64,000 bases of DNA from Candidatus Fraserbacteria bacterium (GTDB lineage Bacteria > Bipolaricaulota > Bipolaricaulia > RBG-16-55-9 > JAJCYT01), in NCBI GenBank assembly GCA_029262795.1, contig JAJCYT010000031.1, positions 248,001 to 312,000 of the forward strand, in the 5' to 3' direction. Positions 43,720 to 51,811 of this stretch are shown here, in pieces. The stretch's first letter is position 1. Every line of letters starts with the position of its first letter. The notes under the pieces were generated by a model. It had not been told where the DNA came from. It saw nothing but the letters and a program-made list of their open reading frames with translations, and did no database searches. Both the position numbers and the translations under genes were made by a program.

Positions 43720-44166
43720 ATGCAAACGATTTTAACAATTGTAGCAGTACTTGCAGTGGCTGTGGCAGGTTTTTTCTTCTGGCAATCTCAATCCAACAGT
43801 GTGAGTCCACCTGTGATTGCAGATTTTGTCGGCCCCCAAATCACTCGAATTGAATTCCCCCAACGCATTAATTCTGATGGTGAATACAACGAAGGTATTT
43901 TACATTTTCAGTCCACGGGCGGGATAGTAACCTATGCTCAGTTTGATGTGGTTGAAGCGGGTTTTTTCTCACCCTTTGGCTTTGAAGTCGGGTTTTTAAA
44001 TTTGACCGAAGGCTCATTTGAGTTTTATATCAACAGTCTTGTGCCTCAGGAAGTGACGCTGAGTGTGACACTTACAGATGCATCGGGCAACGTCAGTCCA
44101 CCTGTGGAATTTTCATTCAATGTGGCCCCTGGCGCACCGCCCATTGGAAACGATGATGGGTTTTAA
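43720..44166 (+). CDS. Small exported beta-sandwich protein
   Basis: The 148-residue protein has an N-terminal hydrophobic helix (about residues 4-22, LTIVAVLAVAVAGFFFWQ) acting as signal or anchor. The mature part is predicted beta-rich and ends with an Ig-like strand pattern, VTLSVTLTDASGNVSPPVEFSFNV, followed by a short APGAPPIGNDDGF tail. The strand pattern recalls the partial gene at the right edge of the window (VTITDAGGLESAPKSFAF). No family is named. The AAGGAGG site is strong but may be paired with an upstream leader. The gene has its own leader and is not tightly linked to the next gene. Confidence 0.75.
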   Translation: MQTILTIVAVLAVAVAGFFFWQSQSNSVSPPVIADFVGPQITRIEFPQRINSDGEYNEGILHFQSTGGIVTYAQFDVVEAGFFSPFGFEVGFLNLTEGSFEFYINSLVPQEVTLSVTLTDASGNVSPPVEFSFNVAPGAPPIGNDDGF

Positions 44167-44373
44167 ATTTTTTATGGCTGCTGCCGGCGAATGCTTCAAT
44201 TTTCTGCCTGGAGGTATGGTGACAACTGGTGAGGCTTACTTGATGAGATGGATGGGGATGTGGCGTCATCAAATCTTCACATCTTCATCATGAGGCGCAC
44301 AAATGTATCAACTATGTTCAGAGGATGAACCGAAAAACAATTTTAAGGAAACAGAAATTAAAGGAGATTCGAC

Positions 44374-45273
44374 ATGAAATTTCGCGCCATTGCGATTGGT
44401 TTATTGTTAGGAATTTTGACACTTGGTGTCGTTGCAGATTATGCTGTGCAGGCCCAACCAGGCGGCGGTCCTGGCCCTGGCGCTCGCGGGTTGCTGCGGT
44501 CTTTCTTTCAGGCCATGGGGTCTGGTGATTTGGCCTTGTTGAAAAATGGCGCGGCCATCAGCGGCAGCATTCAGGGCGATGAATTTGTGGTCAACCTGGA
44601 ATCTGGCGAAGTGCAGACGATTGCCCGTGCTGACATTGCCACCATCAGTTTTGGTGAGCCTGATCAGTTGTTGTTGCTCGGTGGCGATACTCTGAGAGGG
44701 TCTTTTGCATCGGAGAGCTTAGATGTGGTCACCTCCTCCGGCAATTCGTTGAGCATTTCCAAAGATGAAATTCAGTTGACGATTTTTCAGCTTGATCTGC
44801 CGCAGCCTGGGCAGGGTCGTCCAAACCCACAAATTTTCCAAGTTTTCCAAGGCTTGCAGGCTCAGAATATTTTTGGTTTGTTCGCACAGGCACTGACCAC
44901 CTTCGATATGGCTGTGTTCCCTAATGGTCAGATCTGGAGTGGCGTGGTGTTGAATGAACAGGTGAGTTTTACCTCCACCATCTTTGGCACGCTGACGGTC
45001 AATGCAGCCGATTTGAGCAGCATCCAGTTTGCGACTGAAGAAGGCGAAAGTGATTTTATTTCTCTGAAAACAGGTGACCGTCTTTCCGGCACCATTGCTG
45101 AAGACACGTTGATCCAGTTCCAGCCAGCCGGTCTGGTCGATGAAAGCGGTGCGCCAGTGACCTTAACCTTAGAAGGTGGCGGCGGCATTCAGCAGGTCAA
45201 CTTTCGACAGCCAGCCAGCGCCTTTGGCGGCGGTGGACGTGGCCCTGGTTTGGGTGGCGGCCCTGGCAACTAA
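44374..45273 (+). CDS. Exported protein with GD-x-L-x-G repeats
   Basis: The 299-residue protein has a signal peptide (residues 1-28, ending near AVQAQPGG). It contains repeated beta blocks of the form LKNGAAISGSI, LGGDTLRGSF, FPNGQIWSGVV and LKTGDRLSGTI, each followed by a strand. This is a pattern seen in the N-terminal part of some periplasmic beta proteins, but no named family can be assigned. Gly/Pro-rich segments flank it at both ends. The ribosome site AAAGGAG is strong. It lies 43 bp before the solute-binding protein gene on the same strand and may be part of the same operon. Confidence 0.75.
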   Translation: MKFRAIAIGLLLGILTLGVVADYAVQAQPGGGPGPGARGLLRSFFQAMGSGDLALLKNGAAISGSIQGDEFVVNLESGEVQTIARADIATISFGEPDQLLLLGGDTLRGSFASESLDVVTSSGNSLSISKDEIQLTIFQLDLPQPGQGRPNPQIFQVFQGLQAQNIFGLFAQALTTFDMAVFPNGQIWSGVVLNEQVSFTSTIFGTLTVNAADLSSIQFATEEGESDFISLKTGDRLSGTIAEDTLIQFQPAGLVDESGAPVTLTLEGGGGIQQVNFRQPASAFGGGGRGPGLGGGPGN

Positions 45274-45316
45274 TTGATGTTTTTATAACGTTTTAACGAA
45301 CCAAAGGAGCATTTTG

Positions 45317-47050
45317 ATGAAGAAACAACTGTTGACCCTACTGTTGGTGTGTGTTGTGGGCCTGGGGCTGCTTGGTGGTAGCGTAGACCTGCAGGCACAA
45401 CCCGGCAGCCCCTTTGTTGTCCCTGCGGTGCAGATGCAGGATGGCTTCGGCCAGCAAGGCGGCTCGGTCACCATCGATAATATTGACAATCCAAAAACGT
45501 TTAATCCGATCACACAAAATGAAGCCAGTTCCAGTGCGATCACCAGCTTGATGCATGAAGCGCTGATCGACACCACGGGGCAGGCCACACTGGCTCAATC
45601 TTTGGATATTGCACCAAACCAAACCACTGTGACCATCAGGCTGCGCGAAGGTTCGAGTTTTTCCGATGGTGAACCGATGACGGCGAATGATGTGGTATTT
45701 ACCCTTAACAATATTATTTTTAATCCAACCATCAGCAGCACGCTCAAGGATGCCTGGCGCGTGTCTGGCACCTTTCCACGCGTGACCGCACTCGATTCGT
45801 TGACCGTTGAAATTGCTTCGCCCGTATCGTTTTCCGGCCTGCTGAGCGCCATTGCCAGCACGCCGATTTTGCCACAACATTTGCTACAGGATGATGTGGA
45901 CAATGGCAACTTCAACGCCGCCTGGGGCATTGGCACTTCTCCGAATGAGATCGCAGGCACAGGGCCATTCCGCCTCAAGAGCTTTGTGGCGGGACAGCAA
46001 GTGGCATTGGAGCGCAATCCGTTTTACGGCAAAGTCGATGAAAATGGCACGCAGTTGCCTTATCTCAACGAAATCATTCTGCCTGTGGTGGCTGATGACA
46101 ACGTGCGCCTGTTGCGTTTTAGCAACGGCCAGACTGAAATTTACCCACCCCGCCCTGAAGATGTGCCTGTATTAAGACAACAATCGGCACAAGGTGTGGC
46201 CGTTTCCGTTCAGGAAGCTGGCACGGTGGATATGAATGTGATTGCATTTAACCAGGATTCTGCGGATGCAAATTTGCAGACCTTGTTTCGTGATGTACGT
46301 TTCCGTCAGGCGGTGTCCTTTGCGACAAATCGCCAGGGAATGATTTCGGCAAACCTCAACAGCTTGGGTGAAGCCCGCTTTGGGCCAGGTATTTCTCCCT
46401 TGTTCTGGATTGGGGACGATGCGAATTTTCCATCCTTCCAATTCGATTTGAATCAAGCTTCCGCTTTGCTAGATGAGATTGGTCTGGCAACGGGATCTGA
46501 CGGGATGCGCCAGTTTGCTGACGGTTCTCCCGTAGAGTTCACATTGTTGACCGTCCAAGGCTCAACCGTGCTGACCAACGATGCAGTGCTGTTTGCCAAC
46601 GATTTGGGCCGCATCGGAGTTCAGGTCAACGTGCGTCCTCTGGATTTGAACGCGGTGATTGATCAATTGCTGGGCAGCCTGCCACCTCAGTTTGATGCCG
46701 TTCGCATCACGATTAACGGTGGGGATGGGGATCCTAACTTGTTGCGTTCTGTGTTTGAATCCACGGGCAGTCTGCACTTTTGGAAATTCTCTGATGGTTT
46801 CGGTGCAGGCGTGGCCGACTGGCAAAATGAAGTGGACGACTTGCTGGAACAACAGGCGCAGTCGCTTGATTTAAACCAACGTGCGAACCTGTTGGCGGAT
46901 TTCCAGGTGCTGGTGGCCGAAAACCAGCCGGTGATTTTCCTCTACAATGCTCAAGGATTACAGACATTCCGCGAAGACCGTGTTGGGAATTTCAGCGGCA
47001 CGGTTGAAAATGCCACGCTGTTGAACCCTGAAATTTTGTTCCGAAAATAA
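45317..47050 (+). CDS. Family 5 extracellular solute-binding protein
   Basis: The 577-residue periplasmic binding protein is of the oligopeptide/dipeptide/nickel type (SBP_bac_5). A signal peptide (about residues 1-28, LLTLLLVCVVGLGLLGGS...LQAQ) has no lipobox. The typical domain I-II-III order is seen from TFNPITQNEASSSAITSLMHEALI and VTIRLREGSSFSDGEPMTANDVVFTLNN through IAGTGPFRLKSFVAGQQVALERNPFY to the C-terminal PVIFLYN. The ATG at 45317 follows AAAGGAG. A perfect palindrome between this gene and the permease may give it higher expression than the permeases. The ligand is unknown. Confidence 0.9.
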   Translation: MKKQLLTLLLVCVVGLGLLGGSVDLQAQPGSPFVVPAVQMQDGFGQQGGSVTIDNIDNPKTFNPITQNEASSSAITSLMHEALIDTTGQATLAQSLDIAPNQTTVTIRLREGSSFSDGEPMTANDVVFTLNNIIFNPTISSTLKDAWRVSGTFPRVTALDSLTVEIASPVSFSGLLSAIASTPILPQHLLQDDVDNGNFNAAWGIGTSPNEIAGTGPFRLKSFVAGQQVALERNPFYGKVDENGTQLPYLNEIILPVVADDNVRLLRFSNGQTEIYPPRPEDVPVLRQQSAQGVAVSVQEAGTVDMNVIAFNQDSADANLQTLFRDVRFRQAVSFATNRQGMISANLNSLGEARFGPGISPLFWIGDDANFPSFQFDLNQASALLDEIGLATGSDGMRQFADGSPVEFTLLTVQGSTVLTNDAVLFANDLGRIGVQVNVRPLDLNAVIDQLLGSLPPQFDAVRITINGGDGDPNLLRSVFESTGSLHFWKFSDGFGAGVADWQNEVDDLLEQQAQSLDLNQRANLLADFQVLVAENQPVIFLYNAQGLQTFREDRVGNFSGTVENATLLNPEILFRK

Positions 47051-47061
47051 CTAAAAAATCA

Positions 47062-47091
47062 AAGGCCCTCTCCACATGTGGAGAGGGCCTT
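47062..47091 (+). terminator. Perfect palindrome between binding protein and permease genes
   Basis: A 30-bp perfect inverted repeat with arms AAGGCCCTCTCCACA; it has no separate loop sequence. It begins 11 bp after the binding-protein stop codon and ends 13 bp before the permease start. The following TTATAC is a weak T run, so it is probably a partial terminator or a 3' end-protecting stem, as is common between binding-protein and permease genes. Confidence 0.65.
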
Positions 47092-47104
47092 ATACTATTA
47101 AACA

Positions 47105-48139
47105 ATGCTCACTTATTTACTCCGGCGCCTGTTATACACCATTCCCTTGTTGCTCATCATTTCTGTCATCGTGTTTCTGGTGATGCAGCTTTCGCCTGGA
47201 AATTTTTGTACCACACTTAAACTTCAATCCGAACAGATTTATAACGAATGTGTGGAGCGAACCGGCATCGATCAATCAATCTGGGTGCAGTATGGAAAGT
47301 GGATTTGGGGGATTGTTTCTGGCTTTGACTTTGGTTTTTCGTTTCAAAATGGCCAACCCGTGATGACGCAATTGTTTACCAGTGGTACATTTGAAAGCGG
47401 CAATCCGTTGGTGTGGACGTTGGTCCTCAGTTTCGGCGCAATGATTTTAAGTTGGCTATTGGCATTACCCTTGGGCATTTACGCGGCCACAAATCAGGGC
47501 ACATGGCGGGATTGGGCCGTGAATGTGTTTGGCTTTATTGGCTTGTCCATCCCCAATTTCTTTTTGGCCATTGGCATTTTGTGGATGCTGGTGGTGGTAT
47601 TTCAAGTTGGCACAAATTGTTGGCAATCCGAGCAGTTGGGGCAAAATGTCTGCTTGGGCGTGTCTGGATTGTTTGACGGTGGATACGTAACGGCTTCGTG
47701 GAGTGGGGAAAAATTTCTTAATCTGATTTGGCATTTATGGCCGGCATTGCTGGTGATTGCCGCAGCGAATCTCGCTGCCATTGTGCGCTACGTTCGCAGC
47801 GAAATGTTAAACGTGCTGAGCGAACCTTACGTTCAGACCGCCCGTTCAAAAGGACTTAGCGAGCGAGTGGTGGTGGTGAAGCACGCTTTGAAAAACGCGC
47901 TTAATCCATTGATCAGTATGTTGGGTTACTGGTTGCCTTCCATGTTTGAAGGCACTTTGGTGGCTGCAATGATTTTACAATTACCCACGGTGGAAGGCGC
48001 ATACTGGACGGCCCTGCGTCAGGGCGATCAATATGTGGTGATGGCTGGATTGTTGTTTTTTAGCATGATCCTCATCGTGGGCAACCTGCTTTCAGATTTT
48101 CTGTTGGCTTGGGTGAATCCAAAGATTCGATATCAATAA
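47105..48139 (+). CDS. ABC transporter permease, DppB/OppB-like
   Basis: The 344-residue membrane protein has six predicted helices and the N-terminal signature of the peptide/nickel permease family (LLRRLLYTIPLLLIISVIVFLVMQLSPG). The coupling loop with the EAA motif is YVQTARSKGLSERVVVVKHALKNALNPLI. It carries an extra periplasmic insertion with Cys residues (NCWQSEQLGQNVCLG) near residue 180. Partner of the permease at 48144 and the binding protein at 45317. No ATPase gene is nearby, so the complex must use one encoded elsewhere. Confidence 0.9.
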   Translation: MLTYLLRRLLYTIPLLLIISVIVFLVMQLSPGNFCTTLKLQSEQIYNECVERTGIDQSIWVQYGKWIWGIVSGFDFGFSFQNGQPVMTQLFTSGTFESGNPLVWTLVLSFGAMILSWLLALPLGIYAATNQGTWRDWAVNVFGFIGLSIPNFFLAIGILWMLVVVFQVGTNCWQSEQLGQNVCLGVSGLFDGGYVTASWSGEKFLNLIWHLWPALLVIAAANLAAIVRYVRSEMLNVLSEPYVQTARSKGLSERVVVVKHALKNALNPLISMLGYWLPSMFEGTLVAAMILQLPTVEGAYWTALRQGDQYVVMAGLLFFSMILIVGNLLSDFLLAWVNPKIRYQ

Positions 48140-48143
48140 ACTT

Positions 48144-49316
48144 ATGGCAACTTCAACAGCAAATGTGCAAACAGCGTCTACTGAAAAAACGGCCACGTTG
48201 GGATCACGATCTCAGGCGGCGTTGATCTGGCAGCGCTTTAAGCGCAACAAGGCCGGATTTATTGCCAGCATCATTTTAGGGATTCTTGCATTGATGGTCA
48301 TCTTTGCGGGCTTATTGACGCCGTACAATGCCAGTAGTTTTCATGCCGATGCAAACAGCATCAACTTCGATTATGTGCCACCCATGATCACTTGGATTCA
48401 TTTCGATGGTGTGCAACCGTATGTGCATGGACTAAAGCGAACTTATAACCCATTTACAGGCGTTAAAGGTTTTGAGGAAAACACAGAAGAGCGCTTTGAT
48501 ATTCAATTTTTTGTCGAAGGCGAGCCGTATCTGTTGTTTGGATTGATACCCAGTTCGATTCATTTGTTTGGCACTGGCCAACCGGAAGGTTCTACAGGTC
48601 AATTGTTTTTGTTGGGCACGGATCGCTTTGGGCGTGATCTGTTCTCAAGAATTCTCTATGGTGGCCAAATGGCACTTGGCGTTGCACCATTGGTGGTTAT
48701 TTTCAGCTTCATCATCGGTATTTTTCTGGGCGGTATTTCCGGGTTTTATGGCAATAAAGTGGATACCTTCATTCAGCGTACCGTTGAAGTTGCGATGTCT
48801 TTACCAAGATTGGCGTTATTGTTAGCTTTGTCTGCGATGTTGCCGCCTGAATGGCCGGCCACTGCTCGCTTTTGGGGCATCGTGGTGATTCTTGCCATCG
48901 TGGGGTGGGCACCCTTGGCCCGTGTGATTCGTGGGCAGGTATTGGCATTACGTGAAGAGGAATTTGTACAAGCCAGCCGAGCGTTGGGTGCCAGTGACAT
49001 GCGCTTGATTTTTAAACACATTCTGCCGAACACGTTTGGCTATTTGATTGTGTCCGCCACATTGGCCGCACCGAGTGTGATTTTGCTCGAAAGCGTGTTG
49101 AGCTTTTTTGGCTTCGGCCTTCAGGAGCCTTTGGTGAGTTGGGGCTTATTGATGAAAGATTTAACCGAGAATTTTCAGTTCCAAATTCAGTTTCACCCTT
49201 GGCTGATATTGCCAGGGTTTTTTATATTTATCAGTGTGTTTACGTTTAATTATTTGGGAGATGCCTTGAGGGATGCGGTTGACCCATTCACCATCAGCAA
49301 AGGAGAAAATTCGTGA
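48144..49316 (+). CDS. ABC transporter permease, DppC/OppC-like
   Basis: The 390-residue permease has the N-terminal helix after a RFKRNKAGFIASIILGILAL segment, a large periplasmic insertion of about 110 residues (YNASSFHADANSINFDYV onward), and the family core with GTDRFGRDLFSRILYGGQ. The EAA loop is FVQASRALGASDMRLIFKHILPNTFGYL. It starts 4 nt after the stop of the DppB-like gene and overlaps the next gene by 4 bp (GTGA), so the operon continues. The insertion is longer than in most OppC proteins by eye. Confidence 0.88.
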   Translation: MATSTANVQTASTEKTATLGSRSQAALIWQRFKRNKAGFIASIILGILALMVIFAGLLTPYNASSFHADANSINFDYVPPMITWIHFDGVQPYVHGLKRTYNPFTGVKGFEENTEERFDIQFFVEGEPYLLFGLIPSSIHLFGTGQPEGSTGQLFLLGTDRFGRDLFSRILYGGQMALGVAPLVVIFSFIIGIFLGGISGFYGNKVDTFIQRTVEVAMSLPRLALLLALSAMLPPEWPATARFWGIVVILAIVGWAPLARVIRGQVLALREEEFVQASRALGASDMRLIFKHILPNTFGYLIVSATLAAPSVILLESVLSFFGFGLQEPLVSWGLLMKDLTENFQFQIQFHPWLILPGFFIFISVFTFNYLGDALRDAVDPFTISKGENS

Positions 49317-51658
49317 CCCACAAAGTGTTTTTCATTTTAACATGTTTTATTTTGGTTCTGTCATTCAATGGTTTTTCCCAATCGATTGATGAATTGCTTC
49401 GCCTGGCGCGTGAAGATTCCTTGCCCGAAGTTCGCGAGGCGGCCTCTTTGGCATTGGGCGAGCTTTGGGTCAACTCGGAGCAAACCAACGACCAGCTTGA
49501 AAAAATGGCGCTTGAAGATGTTTCGATGGAGGTTCGTAGTGCCGCCGCAAATGCTTTGGGTGTGCGCTTGGCACAAGCCACTGATGATCAGGACACATTG
49601 TTGAATTTAGTGTTGATGGAAAATTTTCCAGAAGTTCAGAATCAGGCAGCCCGAACACTCAGCGAACGATTGCTTTTTGATGAAACTCAGACGATTGAAA
49701 GTTTAATCGAACTGGCTTCAGGCAACGAAGATGAGCGCGTTCAAAATGCAATCATACCAGCGCTTTCTGATCGACTTGCAAATGCATCGCTCTCTTTAGC
49801 GGCATTGTCTGAGCAAATCATAAGTAGCGATACTGCCGCCCAGAAAGCAGCTTTTGCACAAGCGTTGATCACCCGACTGAAAAATTCGTCAATCTACACT
49901 TTGGAAGATGACGCCCTGTTTGACCTAGTGAATGGTGTTGATGTTTCAGTCAACGGCGCTGTTGTTGGTGAGAATGACGCGCTGAAAAATGCGTTTGGGC
50001 AGTTGTATCAGATTCAACTTCAACAAAGCAGACTCAGGCTGAATGGCATTATTCGATTGGCTGATGATCCTGATGAAGCGGTAGACGTTCGCAAGGCAGC
50101 AGGGGCGGTGCTTGCAGAACGCTTTCTCAATGCCAATCTGTCATTGAACGAACTGGAAGACCTGGCCCGTGGACAAACGCCCGAACTGCGCGGTGCAGTC
50201 AACGACGCTTTGATTCAGGCCATCGTTGGAGCGCTTGGTCGGCTGGAACTTCAGTTGAATGAACTGGCCGCATCCGTTGCCGTATCAGAAACTTTGGAAC
50301 TTGCCAGAGCGCGCGCCGAAGGTGTGTTTGTGTTGTTGAGAACAACGCTGATTCGCCTGGATGCTCAGGCCGATTTAGAAGCTTTGGCAAACGGTGAAAC
50401 AATCACTGTCAATGGGCTGATACTAGATGGTTCTGTGGAAGCCTATCGCTTGGCAGCATCCGATTTTCTCACTGGCATCTATTCATTTTTTGGGCTGATT
50501 GATCGTTTTGAAAATCCTTTGACCGATCTCACCGCCCTTGCCGAAGACAGTTCTCTTACACATGAATTTCGTACTGCTGCAGCCAATGCCTTGGTCATCA
50601 TTTACCAGGCGGAACAGGTTCGATCTCAGCAAACAGTGGATACCCTGTTCGGGCTATTGGATGCGTTTGACCAAAACCTGAGCGCAGGTGAACTTGAATC
50701 TGCGATTGAATCGCTCAATCAATTTTCATCTTTGCTTGATGCACAGCGCGAAACAATCATCCTCACTTCAGAAGCCGGTGGCGATTTCACCGCGCGACAA
50801 ACGTTGAACAATGAAGTGAATCGTTCAATCACCACCATCGAGCAGGCGATAGAAAATGCATCGTTGATCACCATTCGCAGCGAACTGGCATTGGTCAGAA
50901 GAAATCTCAGATCGGTAGAACAAAACATTGAACAAGCGCCCGATATCGGTGACGATCAATTGCTGCAAATTATCAGAAGTGGAGCCACTTCGGAAATCCA
51001 GCAAGCCGCCAGCCAAGCGTTGTCACAGCGCTGGGTGCGGCATCCACTGCCATTGGATTCGCTGATCGGTTTTTCAATAGATCGAATTGAATGGGTTCGC
51101 CAGGCGGCTGTGGCTGCTTTGACAGATGTGTTGAAGGCTGAAAATATGTCGCTGGATCAACTTTATCGACAGGCTTTGAGGGGTGAAACTTTTGAGCTTC
51201 GGCTGGCCAACGCTCAAGCCCTTTTGCCTCAGTTTGATGAAGTTGATCTCGAACAAACACAAACGCTGGCCAGTGGTGGTTTTGTTGAGCTTGAAGCTTT
51301 TTTGCTTGAAGCAAATCCCGTTCAGGTTCAGCAAGCGGCCTCTCAAGTGCTGAGAGGTGTTTTTTTAGATGAAAATTCTTTCTCTCTGGATGATTTGATC
51401 AATTTTAGTGTGGATGGAGAAAATCTTCTGTTGCAACAAAGCGCTGCTTCAGCGTTGAGTCAACGTTGGATTGAATCAACGTTGAGTGAAGGCGAGTTGT
51501 TTGTAATCGCCTCTGAGCGCACCTTGTTGTTTGGGTCAAGACCTGGATCAAGCGAAGCGCTCAGCCATGCGCTTTCACTGGCGTTGGCCAATCGGTTTTT
51601 AATCAACATGCCAGCACCAGCAGATTCTGGTGAACCTATCAGCATCAGTTCTTTCTAA
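49313..51658 (+). CDS. Exported HEAT-repeat protein
   Basis: The 781-residue protein has a signal peptide (about residues 1-21, VFFILTCFILVLSFNGFS) and then a long run of alpha-helical repeats. The repeat is about 41 residues with a pattern LLxLAxEDSLPEVREAASLALGELW / LEKMALEDVSMEVRSAAANALGVRL, fitting HEAT/PBS-type repeats. No catalytic motif is seen. The GTG start overlaps the DppC-like permease stop codon, so it is probably a periplasmic or surface accessory of that transporter (inference). Such solenoids usually make protein-protein contacts. It ends with a short C-terminal PADSGEPISISSF. Confidence 0.82.
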   Translation: MTHKVFFILTCFILVLSFNGFSQSIDELLRLAREDSLPEVREAASLALGELWVNSEQTNDQLEKMALEDVSMEVRSAAANALGVRLAQATDDQDTLLNLVLMENFPEVQNQAARTLSERLLFDETQTIESLIELASGNEDERVQNAIIPALSDRLANASLSLAALSEQIISSDTAAQKAAFAQALITRLKNSSIYTLEDDALFDLVNGVDVSVNGAVVGENDALKNAFGQLYQIQLQQSRLRLNGIIRLADDPDEAVDVRKAAGAVLAERFLNANLSLNELEDLARGQTPELRGAVNDALIQAIVGALGRLELQLNELAASVAVSETLELARARAEGVFVLLRTTLIRLDAQADLEALANGETITVNGLILDGSVEAYRLAASDFLTGIYSFFGLIDRFENPLTDLTALAEDSSLTHEFRTAAANALVIIYQAEQVRSQQTVDTLFGLLDAFDQNLSAGELESAIESLNQFSSLLDAQRETIILTSEAGGDFTARQTLNNEVNRSITTIEQAIENASLITIRSELALVRRNLRSVEQNIEQAPDIGDDQLLQIIRSGATSEIQQAASQALSQRWVRHPLPLDSLIGFSIDRIEWVRQAAVAALTDVLKAENMSLDQLYRQALRGETFELRLANAQALLPQFDEVDLEQTQTLASGGFVELEAFLLEANPVQVQQAASQVLRGVFLDENSFSLDDLINFSVDGENLLLQQSAASALSQRWIESTLSEGELFVIASERTLLFGSRPGSSEALSHALSLALANRFLINMPAPADSGEPISISSF

Positions 51659-51811
51659 AACAATACTTGTCTTTGCCTCAAGCGGCATCCAGCAAAACAT
51701 TGTTTGCTAAGGGCGTGATTTTGCCCTAATATGAAATTTCAGTTTGTTGCAAGTTCGTGTCAGGGAGTGACATATCGGGAATAGAATTAAACACCTAAAG
51801 GGGTTTGTCCC

